Numbered from the stretch's first letter, positions 7,847-16,954 are shown. The stretch: 64,000 nucleotides of DNA from Syntrophobacterales bacterium (GCA_023229795.1 JALNYP010000013.1:4547-68546), one strand, 5' to 3'. Numbers and translations: made by a program. Notes: a model not told the origin generated them from the letters alone.

Positions 7847-8827
7847 CTAAGGGGTGCCCGTTATCGGCAGGAGGTTCTTTCCTTCTTTCGGCCTCACCGC
7901 CTGGTAAAATATTGCGCCATTTTCCCGTGCAGGTATCACTGCCCTCTGGTCGGCCAGCGCTTGCAGCCGCTTGGCGGCTTCACCGACCTGCAGGCCAAGA
8001 CCGGCCGAAACCCCCTTAATCGTGCAGGGACGCCGGCTTAACAAGGCCAGGATGTCGGCATCCGTCACCAGGTGCAAAAGGGGGGATCGGGATTTATCGC
8101 CCTCGCTGATCACCTCCACCTTTCCATCAAATAAGGTTGCGAACTCCTTCATCTGATTCCAGGAGACCGGGCAGGCAAACTCTTCGCATGGAGGGCGCGA
8201 TACCGTATTCAACTGAACCCGTTGCGGCTGGATTTGCCTGGCCAGACCGGCGATTTTCTCCACTTCAGGGAGAATGCCCGTAACTCCCGCCAGCAGGAAG
8301 ACTTCCAGCCACACCGGCTTGGGAAACCGCCGGGTGAACTCGGCAATGCCCTGAACCATCTGGTCAAAAGTGATGTCCTGATGAGGGCGATTCACATACC
8401 GGAACAAGAAATCATCCCCGGCATCGAGGGAAGGGAGGACGAGATCAGCCTCCATCAGGGCGTCCTGAACCTCGCGCTGCCACAAGAGTGACCCATTGGT
8501 GAGCACGGCGATGGGAATATACGTCAGCTTCTTGATCTCCCCTATCAACTGGCCGAGGCGCTCATGAAGAGTCGGTTCTCCCAAGCCGGAGATAGTCACA
8601 TAATCCGGCACCGGCCCATCAGCCAGCTTCTGCTCCAATTCGGCCAGAACGTCCGCCATCGGGGCGTATTCGTGCCGTTCAGTTGTCTTATGCGTGGTGC
8701 GCCCCAACTGGCAATAGATGCAGTCGTAGGTGCAGGTTTTGAAAGGGATCAAGTCCACTCCCAGAGAGAGACCCAACCGCCGCGCCGGCACTGGGCCATA
8801 GATGTAACGAAAACCGGGTGCAGTCAC
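7847..8827 (-). CDS. Radical SAM protein (COG0731-like)
   Basis: 326 residues. The N-terminal GPVPARRLGLSLGVDLIPFKTC leads into the radical SAM cluster motif CTYDCIYC (CxxxCxxC). It is followed by the SAM-binding GLGEPTLH segment and LTNGSLL. The last ~75 residues (HLVTDADILALLSRRP onward) look like a winged-helix domain. The protein is expected to hold a [4Fe-4S] cluster and cleave S-adenosylmethionine to a radical; its substrate is unknown. Start GTG at 8827 behind GGAGGTG. A -24/-12 promoter lies 130 nt upstream. Its position before Mrp and NifX-like genes suggests a role in cluster or cofactor maturation. Confidence 0.85.
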   Translation of the reverse strand: MTAPGFRYIYGPVPARRLGLSLGVDLIPFKTCTYDCIYCQLGRTTHKTTERHEYAPMADVLAELEQKLADGPVPDYVTISGLGEPTLHERLGQLIGEIKKLTYIPIAVLTNGSLLWQREVQDALMEADLVLPSLDAGDDFLFRYVNRPHQDITFDQMVQGIAEFTRRFPKPVWLEVFLLAGVTGILPEVEKIAGLARQIQPQRVQLNTVSRPPCEEFACPVSWNQMKEFATLFDGKVEVISEGDKSRSPLLHLVTDADILALLSRRPCTIKGVSAGLGLQVGEAAKRLQALADQRAVIPARENGAIFYQAVRPKEGKNLLPITGTP

Positions 8828-9139
8828 TCAATCACCTCCGCACGGGCTAATCGCAGCGTTCATAGACAATACCTCCCGCCACGGCAAGAGAAGCCTGGCG
8901 AGTTTGTTTTTGTTGAGCCCATTGACCGGCATTTCCTCCACTTCCAGAGTGTCTGTGAAGCAAATAGTATGCCGGGCATGTCTTCAGATAATCAAGGCCA
9001 TGGGAACTTCACGGAAGGTTCAATATGAAGCCAAAAGAGGGGAGCCCCGGGTGTGAATTGTTCCGTGAAAATAAGATCTGAATTCTGGGTTGGGGGGATG
9101 GCGCTACGTGGGGATGAAGACTTAATAATTTTTCGCCGC
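8828..9139. other. Intergenic region, about 310 nt
   Basis: Holds the -24/-12 promoter candidate for the radical SAM gene at 8960-8974. No gene, hairpin or repeat was otherwise seen. The methyltransferase gene at 9140-9862 ends on the other side. Confidence 0.5.
8960..8974 (-). promoter_or_regulatory. Candidate sigma-54 (-24/-12) promoter for the radical SAM gene
   Basis: Minus-strand sequence CGGCATACTATTTGC matches the consensus TGGCAC-N5-TTGC with the right GG-to-GC spacing; the -12 box is perfect and the -24 box has two changes. The 5' leader to the GTG at 8827 would be about 120 nt. Confidence 0.5.
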
Positions 9140-9862
9140 TCAGCGCTTGGCCTCGGTAATACTCTTTTTTCTCGCCGAGGCCGCCAAGAAAGCCCCGGTT
9201 GAGAGATTTAATTTTTTTCCCAGCTTTTCCAGATAAGGATAATAGCGCACCAGGCGGCGATTTTTCCAAGGGGGAAAATAAACGGCCTGGCGGGTGCGGA
9301 TATTCACCAATTCCTGGCGGCCTGAGAGCAGCCTCCCCAATTCTTTGGGGGTAAGGAAACGGACCTCACGCCACAGAGACGGCTTCAACCAGGCTCTGAT
9401 GACCCTTTTGAGCGTCCACAGACTGAAGCGGTTCAGCACGGCAACGGCTAAGAACCCTCCAGGACTGAGCACCCTGACCATCTCCTGAAGAGCCATCTCC
9501 CGGTCGGCCATGAAGTCGAGGGCTAAAATGCACATTAACCCGTCAAAGCTCCCATCCGCAAAGGGCAGACCGGAAGCCAGACCCCTGACCCAGGTGATGG
9601 CCAAGCCCTGCCGCCCGGCCTTATCTTGCGCCCTCGCCAGCATGGAACCGGAACAGTCGAGCCCCACCACCTCTGCGCCCCGGCGTGCCGAGGCCAAAGA
9701 AAAATTGCCGGTGCCGCAGCCTACCTCAAGAACCCGGCGACCCCGCACCTCGGGCGTAAGGTCAAAGATCGCCTGCTTCTCCACGGTATCGACCAATCGC
9801 CCCAGCGGCGTGGCATACCAGCGGTTATAAGCCGCCGCCTGATTATCAAAAGGTGCTCCCAT
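9140..9862 (-). CDS. Class I SAM-dependent methyltransferase
   Basis: 240 residues with the Rossmann methyltransferase motifs in order: VLEVGCGTGN (motif I, SAM binding), VVGLDCSGSMLARA (acidic loop), LPFADGSFDG and VLSPGGFLAVAVLN. It resembles UbiE/MenG-like small-molecule methyltransferases of the methyltransferase-11 group; the substrate cannot be told. The start is placed at the ATG at 9862, 13 nt after the stop of the sigma-54 activator gene, because the family begins at MGAPFDNQAAAYNRWY. The upstream extension lies inside the activator gene. It is probably co-transcribed with the activator. Confidence 0.8.
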   Translation of the reverse strand: MGAPFDNQAAAYNRWYATPLGRLVDTVEKQAIFDLTPEVRGRRVLEVGCGTGNFSLASARRGAEVVGLDCSGSMLARAQDKAGRQGLAITWVRGLASGLPFADGSFDGLMCILALDFMADREMALQEMVRVLSPGGFLAVAVLNRFSLWTLKRVIRAWLKPSLWREVRFLTPKELGRLLSGRQELVNIRTRQAVYFPPWKNRRLVRYYPYLEKLGKKLNLSTGAFLAASARKKSITEAKR

Positions 9863-9875
9863 AAGAGGGCTCTTG

Positions 9876-11276
9876 TCAGTCCCCGGCTTTACCGGGTGGG
9901 ATGAGTCCGTAGCGGTTAATCTTGCGGCGCAGGGTGTTTTTATCGATGCCCAGTTCCCGGGCCGTGGCCAGGCGCCGCCACTGGTGGCGTTCCAGTGCTT
10001 CCCAAAGGGCCCGCTTTTCAATTTCGTCCAAAGTCAGGCCGGTGAGGGCCGGGTTAAGCTGATATTCCAGCCTCAGGTGCTCCGGTAAATGCTGTGGTTG
10101 GATAAGACCGGCGGGGCAAAGAATAAACGCATGCTCTATGGCGTTTTCCAGTTCCCGGATGTTGCCGGGCCAATCATGGTGCATGAAGATGGCCAGGGCC
10201 TCGTGACTCAACCCCAGGATTTTCTTCTCCTTCAACTGATTGAACCGCTCGATGAAATGCTCGGCCAACAGGGGGATATCTTCTTTGCGTTCGCCCAGCC
10301 GGGGCAGGGTAAGCTTCACCACATTGATGCGGTAATAGAGATCCGTGCGAAAAGCCCCCTCCTCCACGAGCTTGGCCAGATCCTTATGGGTGGCGGTGAT
10401 AATGCGCACATCGGCCTTCATACTCCGCGATGAACCTAAGGGCATATAGGTCCGCTCTTCCAGGACTCGGAGCAGACGCACCTGCAGGGCCGGAGAAATG
10501 TCCCCGAATTCATCGAGAAACAGGGTCCCTTTTTCGGCCAGGGCAAAGCGGCCCAGCCTGTCCTTCCGGGCATCCGTGAACGCCCCCGCGGTGTGCCCGA
10601 AAAGCTCCGATTCCAGGAGGGTGTCGGGTAGCGCCCCGCAATTGACCGCCACGAAAGGGCCTTTGGCCCGGCGGCTCAGGTTATGAAGGGCCCGGGCTAC
10701 TAGTTCCTTGCCGGTGCCGGACTCCCCCTGGATGAGCACCGTGCTCTCCGAGCGGGCGATTTCCGGCAGCAGAGCGAAGATTTTTTGCATCAGGGGAGAC
10801 TTGGAAAGGATGTCTTCCAGGCGGTATTGCCGATGGATTTCCCGGCGCAGTTTCTCCACCAGGCTTAAATCCCGGAAGGTCTCCACTCCGCCGATGATTT
10901 CCCCGTTCTCGTCCTTGAGCAGGGCGGTGCTGACGCTGATGGGGATTTCCTTGCCGTCAGCCCGGAAGATGGCGACGGCCTGATTCACCACTTGCTTGCC
11001 CGTCTCCATAGTGTGCCTGAGCACGCAGGCCGATTCACACACATTGGCCCGGAAGACTTCGCAGCACGGCCGCCCCAGGGCTTCTGCCGCCGGCACGCCG
11101 ATGATCTCCTCGGCTGCCTGGTTGAAGAAAGTTATCCGCCAGTCCAGGTCCACCGTAAAAACGCCGTCGGCTATGCTATTCAGGATGATTTCGGTCTGGA
11201 GAGGGATATGGGACGCAGGGCTGGCATTGGCCCGTCTCTCGTTTACGGCCTTGGTGCGTCCCTCTTGATCTTCCAC
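9876..11276 (-). CDS. PAS-domain sigma-54-dependent transcriptional activator
   Basis: 466 residues. The PAS domain (about 28-140) contains a Cys-rich stretch (PCCEVFRANVCESACVLRH). The AAA+ domain has Walker A GESGTGKE (184-191), the sigma-54 contact loop as GAFTDA (231-236; canonical is GAFTGA) and Walker B TLFLDEFGD (251-259). A Fis-type helix-turn-helix ends the protein (ATARELGIDKNTLRRKINRYGL). There is no receiver domain, so it should respond directly to a signal through PAS. Divergent -24/-12 promoters lie close by at 12031 and 12243, making the HdrA-GltD gene and the NifX/zinc-ribbon gene the likely targets. The GTG start at 11276 is the longest option and its ribosome site is poor. 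Confidence 0.9.
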   Translation of the reverse strand: MEDQEGRTKAVNERRANASPASHIPLQTEIILNSIADGVFTVDLDWRITFFNQAAEEIIGVPAAEALGRPCCEVFRANVCESACVLRHTMETGKQVVNQAVAIFRADGKEIPISVSTALLKDENGEIIGGVETFRDLSLVEKLRREIHRQYRLEDILSKSPLMQKIFALLPEIARSESTVLIQGESGTGKELVARALHNLSRRAKGPFVAVNCGALPDTLLESELFGHTAGAFTDARKDRLGRFALAEKGTLFLDEFGDISPALQVRLLRVLEERTYMPLGSSRSMKADVRIITATHKDLAKLVEEGAFRTDLYYRINVVKLTLPRLGERKEDIPLLAEHFIERFNQLKEKKILGLSHEALAIFMHHDWPGNIRELENAIEHAFILCPAGLIQPQHLPEHLRLEYQLNPALTGLTLDEIEKRALWEALERHQWRRLATARELGIDKNTLRRKINRYGLIPPGKAGD

Positions 11277-11350
11277 GCGGCGATCTCGCTTGGTAATAGT
11301 TTCCGGACCTCTTGGAGAAGTGCCTGTAATTTCTTGTTATTATATTCCAT
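11243..11350 (-). CDS. Possible 35-residue leader protein
   Basis: A short frame from the ATG at 11350 overlaps the start of the sigma-54 activator gene in another frame. It encodes a Lys/Leu-rich helix (MEYNNKKLQALLQEVRKLL). The ribosome site is weak and no family is recognised. It could couple translation into the activator gene or be chance. Confidence 0.2.
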   Translation of the reverse strand: MEYNNKKLQALLQEVRKLLPSEIAAWKIKRDAPRP

Positions 11351-11418
11351 TATCGTCTTGCCTTCAACCTGGGCCGAGGTGAAATCTGCATCAAATGACC
11401 AGAACCCTGCCTTTCCTT

Positions 11419-11958
11419 TTACACCCGCTCCATAACCTGGCCACAGCGGGGGCACCTGACCTGTTCGCAAGGGATGCCTTGTTCATGGGGGACCCTGGCG
11501 CCGCAGGCCGGGCACTGACAGAACCCTCCCGGTCCCCAGCCCGGTTCCGGCGGGGGGCTGGAGTAACTGTTGTTCCTGCCCCGGCTTTTCGTCTTCCCCA
11601 GCCAGCCGCCGCGGTACCGACGCAGACCCCGGCAGCCGGGCAGCCAAAATTTTGGATCGTCCAGGGTGTTCTGCCAGTAGGATTGCACCACTTCCTGCAC
11701 CTCGCCCGCCACCCCGCTCACCACGGTGAGGCCCAGGTCCCCGGCATACCGCAGGAGATCGGCGCTCAAGGCGCCACAGATCAAGGTGTTGACCCCCTTT
11801 TCATGCAACACTTGCAGTCGCTGGGCCGCCTCCAGGTGAGGCAAAATCAATTCCTGGCCCACGGCCTCCTGCGATGGCTCCGGGGGGAAAATCTGAATCC
11901 GGGAACACCAGTTTAACACCGGCGCCACCCGTGACCGCAATACCGGGATGGCAAGCAT
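11419..11958 (-). CDS. NifX-like protein with C-terminal zinc ribbon
   Basis: 179 residues. The N-terminal ~95 residues are a NifX-like domain (MLAIPVLRSRVAPVLNWC, then GVNTLICGALSADLLRYAGDLGLTVVSG). A Gly/Arg/Ser-rich linker leads to a zinc ribbon (CQCPACGARVPHEQG ... VRCPRCGQVM) nearly the same as in the separate small protein at 4530-4754. This suggests that domain pair works together in trans elsewhere. The start at 11958 is preceded by GAGG. A strong -24/-12 promoter sits 75-90 nt upstream. The client cluster or metal is unknown. Confidence 0.8.
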   Translation of the reverse strand: MLAIPVLRSRVAPVLNWCSRIQIFPPEPSQEAVGQELILPHLEAAQRLQVLHEKGVNTLICGALSADLLRYAGDLGLTVVSGVAGEVQEVVQSYWQNTLDDPKFWLPGCRGLRRYRGGWLGKTKSRGRNNSYSSPPPEPGWGPGGFCQCPACGARVPHEQGIPCEQVRCPRCGQVMERV

Positions 11959-12030
11959 CCAAATCCTCGACAGGCTCAACCTGTTAACCAGAGCAATGGT
12001 AAAATCCAGCTGATGTTCATAACCTATTTA

Positions 12031-12045
12031 GCAGGTAGCGTGCCA
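12031..12045 (-). promoter_or_regulatory. Sigma-54 (-24/-12) promoter for the NifX/zinc-ribbon gene
   Basis: Minus-strand TGGCACGCTACCTGC: the -24 box is perfect, the -12 box is CTGC, and there are 10 nt between GG and GC. Transcription would start near 12020, about 60 nt before the ATG at 11958. Confidence 0.7.
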
Positions 12046-12242
12046 AGGCCCTTTATCTGCGAAGCTTGCTTCTCCTGCATCCTAAGCCTCAATCCATGGC
12101 AACAAAATGCACCCATTTCCCGGTAAGAATCCCAGGCCCAACCTTAGGTGAACACAGAAGGATCATCCTGCTTGCCTTCCAAGCCGGGAAAACTCTAAGG
12201 GAAAACACCTGTCTTCCACCGGTGCAGGAAAATTCATGGTCT

Positions 12243-12257
12243 TGGCATAGACCTTGC
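12243..12257 (+). promoter_or_regulatory. Sigma-54 (-24/-12) promoter for the HdrA-GltD gene
   Basis: TGGCATAGACCTTGC matches TGGCAC-N5-TTGC at all but one position with correct spacing. The start of transcription would be near 12269, giving a leader of about 95 nt before the ATG at 12365. Confidence 0.75.
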
Positions 12258-12364
12258 CCTCATCAATAAAAAATAACCTTTGCATTTTCAAAAGGATATC
12301 GACTCAGCTTCGGCTTTCAGGCATTTGACTGTCAAAGCTGCGCCGGTGTTTGGGGGGGGCAATC

Positions 12365-15300
12365 ATGGATAACCGGAGTGAGGAAAAAGTCGGAGCCATC
12401 CTGGTGGCTGGTGGCGGCATCGCCGGGATGCAGGCGAGCCTGGACGCGGCCGCGGCGGGATTTAAAGTCTATCTGGTGGAGCGGGATATCTCCATCGGCG
12501 GGGTCATGGCCCAGTTGGACAAGACTTTCCCCACCAACGATTGCTCCACCTGCCTGATTTCCCCCAAGCTCATCGAAGTCGCTCAGCACCCGGACATCGA
12601 GATTTTGACCCTGGCCGAACTCGAAAAGTTGGAAGGGGAAGCAGGGCATTTTACCGTGACTTTGAAGAGAGAGCCCCGCTACATCGACGCCTCCAAGTGC
12701 AATTCCTGCGGGGCCTGCGCTGAGGCCTGCCCGGTGGAACTGCATTCCGACTTCGACGAGGGCCTGGGGAAGCGGCCGGCGGCCTATCGTCATTTCCCCC
12801 AGGCGGTGCCCTCCACCTTTGCCATCAAGAAGTACGACCGCGCCCCCTGCGTCCTTACCTGTCCCGCGTCGGTCAATGTGCAGGGTTACGTGCAGCTTAT
12901 CAAAATCGGCAAATACCAGGAAGCCGTGAAGCTCATTATGGAACGCCTGCCTTTGCCCGGGGTCCTGGGGCGGATCTGCCCCCATCCCTGCGAGGATCAA
13001 TGCCGGCGCCGGGAGCTAGATGAGCCTGTGTCCATTTGCGGCCTCAAGCGCTTTGCCGCTGACCAGGTAGATCTGAGTGCCATATCCCCGCCTCTGGTAG
13101 AAGCCAGGAGCGAGAAGATCGCGGTCATCGGCTCCGGCCCCGCGGGGTTGGCCTGCGCCTATCACCTGGCTCGGCGAGGTTACCGGCCCACCATTTTCGA
13201 GGCCTTGCCTAAGGCCGGGGGCATGCTCCGGGTAGGAATTCCCGACTACCGCCTGCCCAAGGAGGTGCTGGACCGGGAGATCGACAATATCCTGCGTCTG
13301 GGAGTGGAACTCAAGATCAACGCCGCCCTGGGCCGGGATTTCACCTTGGATGGGCTCTTCGACCAGGGCTATAGAGCGGCTTTTCTGGGGATCGGTTGTC
13401 ACGCGGGCAAACCTCTGGGGATTCCCGGAGAGGACGCGGACGGCGTCATCCAGGGAGTGGAGTTTCTGCGGCGGCAAAACCTGGGCGAGCCTTTGACCGT
13501 GGGCCGGAGGCTGGCCGTCATCGGGGGCGGCAACGTTGCCATCGACGTGGCCTGCACCGCGCGCCGCTTGGGGTCGGAGGTGACCATCGTTTACCGTCGC
13601 GGCCGTTCGGAGATGCCGGCCTTTGCCCATGAGATCGAGCAGGCCAGGTGCGAGGGCGTGGAAATCATGTACCTGGCCGCGCCCCTGCAAGTGATGAGCG
13701 GCAGGGACGGCAAGGTCACCGGACTGCTTTGCCAGAAAATGGAGTTAGGAGAGCCCGACGCCTCAGGACGCCGCCAGCCGGTGCCCCTTCCCGATGCGAC
13801 GTTCGAGCTGCCGGTAGATATGATCGTCCCGGCCATCGGCCAGGAAGCGGCCCGGGAGCCCCTTAAGGCTTGCGGCGTTAAGTTATCTCGCTGGGGGACC
13901 ATTGAAGTCAATGAAGTAACTTACGAGACCTCCCGGCCGGGAGTGTTTGCCGCAGGAGACGTGCACACCGGTCCCTGGATCGCCATCGAGGCGGTGGGCG
14001 GGGGCATCGAGGCCGCGGAGTCCATCGACCGCTATCTTAAAGGGGTGGACCTGGCCGCCGGCCGCACCGAGGGCCAAGAGGCCCACAAGCGTTGGGCCGA
14101 GATCCCCAAGGACGCGGCAGGCCGCCCCCGGGAAGTGATGGCGGCCTTGCCCCCGGAATACACCTGCTCCTGTTTCGACGAGATCGCCCGGGGCTACACC
14201 GAAGAACAAGCCCGGAGGGAGGCGGCCCGCTGCCTCAACTGCGGCGGCTGTTCCGAATGTATGCAGTGCGTGGAAGCCTGTCAGGCCGGGGCTATTGACC
14301 ACGGACAGGCGCCTCGGACCCAAACCCTGGAAGTGGGCGCGGTGATTTTGGCTCCCGGGTTCCGGCCTTTCGATGCCCGCCAAAAGCCTGAGTATGGTTA
14401 CGGCCGCTATCCCAACGTCATAACCTCGTTGGAGTTCGAACGGGTGCTGTCCGCCACCGGGCCATTCGGCGGGCACGTCCAGCGTCCCAGCGACGGCAAG
14501 GAGCCGAAAAAGATCGCCTGGATCCAGTGTGTAGGCTCCCGAGACGCCTCCATCAGCCGGGAATATTGTTCCTACGTGTGCTGTATGTACGCGGCCAAGC
14601 AGGCCATCATTGCCCGGGAGCACGCCCCCGACATTGAGCCCACGATCTTCTTTATCGACTTTCGGGCCCAGGGCAAGGGCTTTGACCGCTATTACGAGCG
14701 GGCCCGAAGCGACCACGGGGTGCGCCTCATCCGCTCCATGATCTCCCGGGTGGCCCAGGACCCCCGAACCAATAACCTGGAACTGAATTACGTGGACGAA
14801 AACGGGCGCATTGGGACGGAAGAATTTGATCTGGTAGTGCTTTCTGTGGGTTTGGGTCCGCACCCGGCTACCAGGCAACTGGCGCGAGTCTGTGGGATCG
14901 CCACCGATAAATGGGGCTTCGTGGAGAGTCCGCCCTTTAAGATGGTAGAGACCAGCCGCGCCGGGATCTTTGCTTGCGGGGTCTTTCAATCCCCCAAGGA
15001 CATCCCCGAGACCGTGGGCCAAGCCTCTGGCGCCGCGGGAGCCGCGGCCACGCTCCTGAGCGAAGCTCGGGGCACCTTGCTGTCCAAGGCGGTATATCCT
15101 CAGGAACGCGATATTTCATCCGAGGCACCCCGCATCGGGGTTTTTGTCTGTCATTGCGGTATCAACATCGCCGGGGTGGTAGACGTAGCCCAGGTGACCG
15201 ACTATGTTAGGAAACTGCCTGGTGTAGTCTATGCCGATCACTACACCTTCACCTGCGCCACCGATTCACTGGAGGCTATGCGGCAGGTCATAGAGGCACA

Positions 15301-16837
15301 CGGCCTCAACCGGGTGGTGGTAGCCTCCTGCAGTCCCCGGACGCATGAAGCCCTGTTCCAGGACAACCTGCGCCAGGCCGGTCTCAACAAGTACCTCTTC
15401 GAAATGGCCAACATCCGGGACCAGGACTCCTGGGTGCACCAAAAAAACCCCGGCCTGGCCACCGAGAAAGCCAAGGAACTGGTGAACATGGCAGTGGCCC
15501 GGGCCGCGGTTTTGGAGCCCTTAACCGAAATGCCGTTCCCGGTCAACCAACGGGCGTTGGTGGTGGGAGGCGGGCTGGCGGGGCTGGTGGCGGCCCTGAC
15601 CATCGCCGATGCCGGCTATGAGGTTTATCTCCCCGACCTGCAAGAGCGATTCGGGGGAGGCCTGGACCATGATAGGCGCTATACCCTGGAAGGCCACGCC
15701 ATCCAACCTTTTTTGTGGGAATTGGTGACCCGGATGGAGACGCATCCCAGAATCCGCTGGTGGGAACAGGCCCGGATCGTCGGCTTCTCCGGACACCTGG
15801 GAAATTTCCGGTGCGAATTGGATTCTCCCCGTGGGAAGTGGTCGGTACACTTTGGGGCTGTGGTGATCGCCACGGGCGGCCAGGAATGCGCGCCCAACGA
15901 ATACCTGTACGGGGATGACACCAGAGTTTTGACTCAAATCGAGATGGAGAACCTGTTAGCGGACTCGCCGGAGGAGTTGGGCGCAGCCCCTACGGTGGTA
16001 ATGATTCAATGCGTGGGCTCCCGAGAGCCGGAGCATCCCTACTGCAGCCGGGTGTGCTGCGGCGAGGCCGTCAAAAACGCCTTAAAAATAAAAGAAATCC
16101 GGCCTCAAGCCAGGGTTTTCATCCTCTACCGGGACATCCGCACTTACGGCTTGAAGGAGGTTTACTACAAAAAGGCCCGGAACCTGGGGGTGCAGTTTAT
16201 CCGGTACGAGCCTTCGCTAAAGCCCGAAGTGAGGCCCGCGGGTGACAGCCTGATGGTATCGGTCTTTGATCAAAACCTGAAGGCTGCTATTAATCTAAAA
16301 GCTGACTATCTGGCGCTGTCCGCGGCCATCCGGCCCCATCCGGTCGCCAAAGAGATCGCCGGCCTCATGAAGCTGCCCCTGGATGCCGACGGCTTCTTCA
16401 TGGAAGCCCACCTGAAACTACGGCCTCTGGACTTCGCGGTCAACGGCATCTTTCTCTGCGGCCTGGCTCACAGTCCCAAGTTCATTGAGGAGTCCATCGC
16501 CCAGGCCCAGGGGGCCGCAGCCCGGGTAATGGGGGTCCTGGCCCAGGAAGTGATGTATGTGGGCGGCGCGGTGGCGGTGGTTGATCCCCAAAAATGCGCC
16601 ATCTGCCTTACCTGTGTGCGCACCTGCCCTTTCGGAGTGCCCCGGGTGGACCCCGCCGAAGGCGTCGTTACCATCGACCCCGCCGCCTGCCAGGGATGCG
16701 GCAGTTGCGCCAGCGCCTGCCCTCGGAAGGCCATCGAGGTGATGCATCATCGGGATAAGCAATTTCTTTCCAAAATTGGCGCTATTCGAAAATCTGATTC
16801 TATAATGCATCAAAAGGCTGGAACCACATCTACCTGA
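12365..16837 (+). CDS. Giant HdrA-like oxidoreductase with inserted GltD-type domain
   Basis: 1490 residues, about twice a usual HdrA. Order: an FAD fold (AGGGIAGMQASLDAA) with an HdrA-type Cys segment (DCSTCLISPK); a ferredoxin motif (CNSCGACAEACP, near 113); a GltD-type FAD/NAD(P)H module (about 160-560: CPASVNVQGYV, ICPHPCEDQCRR, VIGSGPAGLACAY, VIGGGNVAIDVA, GVFAAGDVHTG); a second cluster motif (CLNCGGCSECMQCVEAC); the HdrA core (WIQCVGSRD, EYCSYVCCMYAAKQA); the signature VFVCHCGINIAG (near 928, Cys where some HdrA carry Sec); a second HdrA-like FAD unit (VVGGGLAGLVAAL); and a C-terminal 2[4Fe-4S] ferredoxin (CAICLTCVRTCP, CQGCGSCASACP). It probably moves electrons between NAD(P)H, flavins and ferredoxin or a disulfide partner, perhaps by bifurcation. 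HdrB/C subunits are not adjacent. A sigma-54 promoter precedes it. Confidence 0.9.
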   Translation: MDNRSEEKVGAILVAGGGIAGMQASLDAAAAGFKVYLVERDISIGGVMAQLDKTFPTNDCSTCLISPKLIEVAQHPDIEILTLAELEKLEGEAGHFTVTLKREPRYIDASKCNSCGACAEACPVELHSDFDEGLGKRPAAYRHFPQAVPSTFAIKKYDRAPCVLTCPASVNVQGYVQLIKIGKYQEAVKLIMERLPLPGVLGRICPHPCEDQCRRRELDEPVSICGLKRFAADQVDLSAISPPLVEARSEKIAVIGSGPAGLACAYHLARRGYRPTIFEALPKAGGMLRVGIPDYRLPKEVLDREIDNILRLGVELKINAALGRDFTLDGLFDQGYRAAFLGIGCHAGKPLGIPGEDADGVIQGVEFLRRQNLGEPLTVGRRLAVIGGGNVAIDVACTARRLGSEVTIVYRRGRSEMPAFAHEIEQARCEGVEIMYLAAPLQVMSGRDGKVTGLLCQKMELGEPDASGRRQPVPLPDATFELPVDMIVPAIGQEAAREPLKACGVKLSRWGTIEVNEVTYETSRPGVFAAGDVHTGPWIAIEAVGGGIEAAESIDRYLKGVDLAAGRTEGQEAHKRWAEIPKDAAGRPREVMAALPPEYTCSCFDEIARGYTEEQARREAARCLNCGGCSECMQCVEACQAGAIDHGQAPRTQTLEVGAVILAPGFRPFDARQKPEYGYGRYPNVITSLEFERVLSATGPFGGHVQRPSDGKEPKKIAWIQCVGSRDASISREYCSYVCCMYAAKQAIIAREHAPDIEPTIFFIDFRAQGKGFDRYYERARSDHGVRLIRSMISRVAQDPRTNNLELNYVDENGRIGTEEFDLVVLSVGLGPHPATRQLARVCGIATDKWGFVESPPFKMVETSRAGIFACGVFQSPKDIPETVGQASGAAGAAATLLSEARGTLLSKAVYPQERDISSEAPRIGVFVCHCGINIAGVVDVAQVTDYVRKLPGVVYADHYTFTCATDSLEAMRQVIEAHGLNRVVVASCSPRTHEALFQDNLRQAGLNKYLFEMANIRDQDSWVHQKNPGLATEKAKELVNMAVARAAVLEPLTEMPFPVNQRALVVGGGLAGLVAALTIADAGYEVYLPDLQERFGGGLDHDRRYTLEGHAIQPFLWELVTRMETHPRIRWWEQARIVGFSGHLGNFRCELDSPRGKWSVHFGAVVIATGGQECAPNEYLYGDDTRVLTQIEMENLLADSPEELGAAPTVVMIQCVGSREPEHPYCSRVCCGEAVKNALKIKEIRPQARVFILYRDIRTYGLKEVYYKKARNLGVQFIRYEPSLKPEVRPAGDSLMVSVFDQNLKAAINLKADYLALSAAIRPHPVAKEIAGLMKLPLDADGFFMEAHLKLRPLDFAVNGIFLCGLAHSPKFIEESIAQAQGAAARVMGVLAQEVMYVGGAVAVVDPQKCAICLTCVRTCPFGVPRVDPAEGVVTIDPAACQGCGSCASACPRKAIEVMHHRDKQFLSKIGAIRKSDSIMHQKAGTTST

Positions 16838-16954
16838 AAGTCTCGCTACTTATCCTCCCACGTCTGGGGATAGTGTCCTCCCGCTCTTGCTGGAGGCATC
16901 ACTATTGCAGGCAGGTTAGGCCCTTAGTCTCATATAACCGGTCGTGATATCAAC

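Larger units (their letters stand above)
11959..12364. other. Divergent promoter region
   Basis: This region of about 400 nt separates the NifX/zinc-ribbon gene from the HdrA-GltD gene. It contains two face-away -24/-12 promoters (12031-12045 minus, 12243-12257 plus) and short palindromes between them (GAAGCTTGCTTC near 12060, AGGATCATCCT near 12160, CACCGGTG near 12218) that could be activator sites. No gene seen. Confidence 0.6.

Noticed and set aside
9009..9269. 86-codon minus-strand frame overlapping the methyltransferase end
   Set aside because: A different-frame shadow of the methyltransferase C-terminus with no own ribosome site.
12107..12121. TGGCAACAAAATGCA as a sigma-54 promoter
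   Set aside because: Spacing between GG and GC is one base too short.
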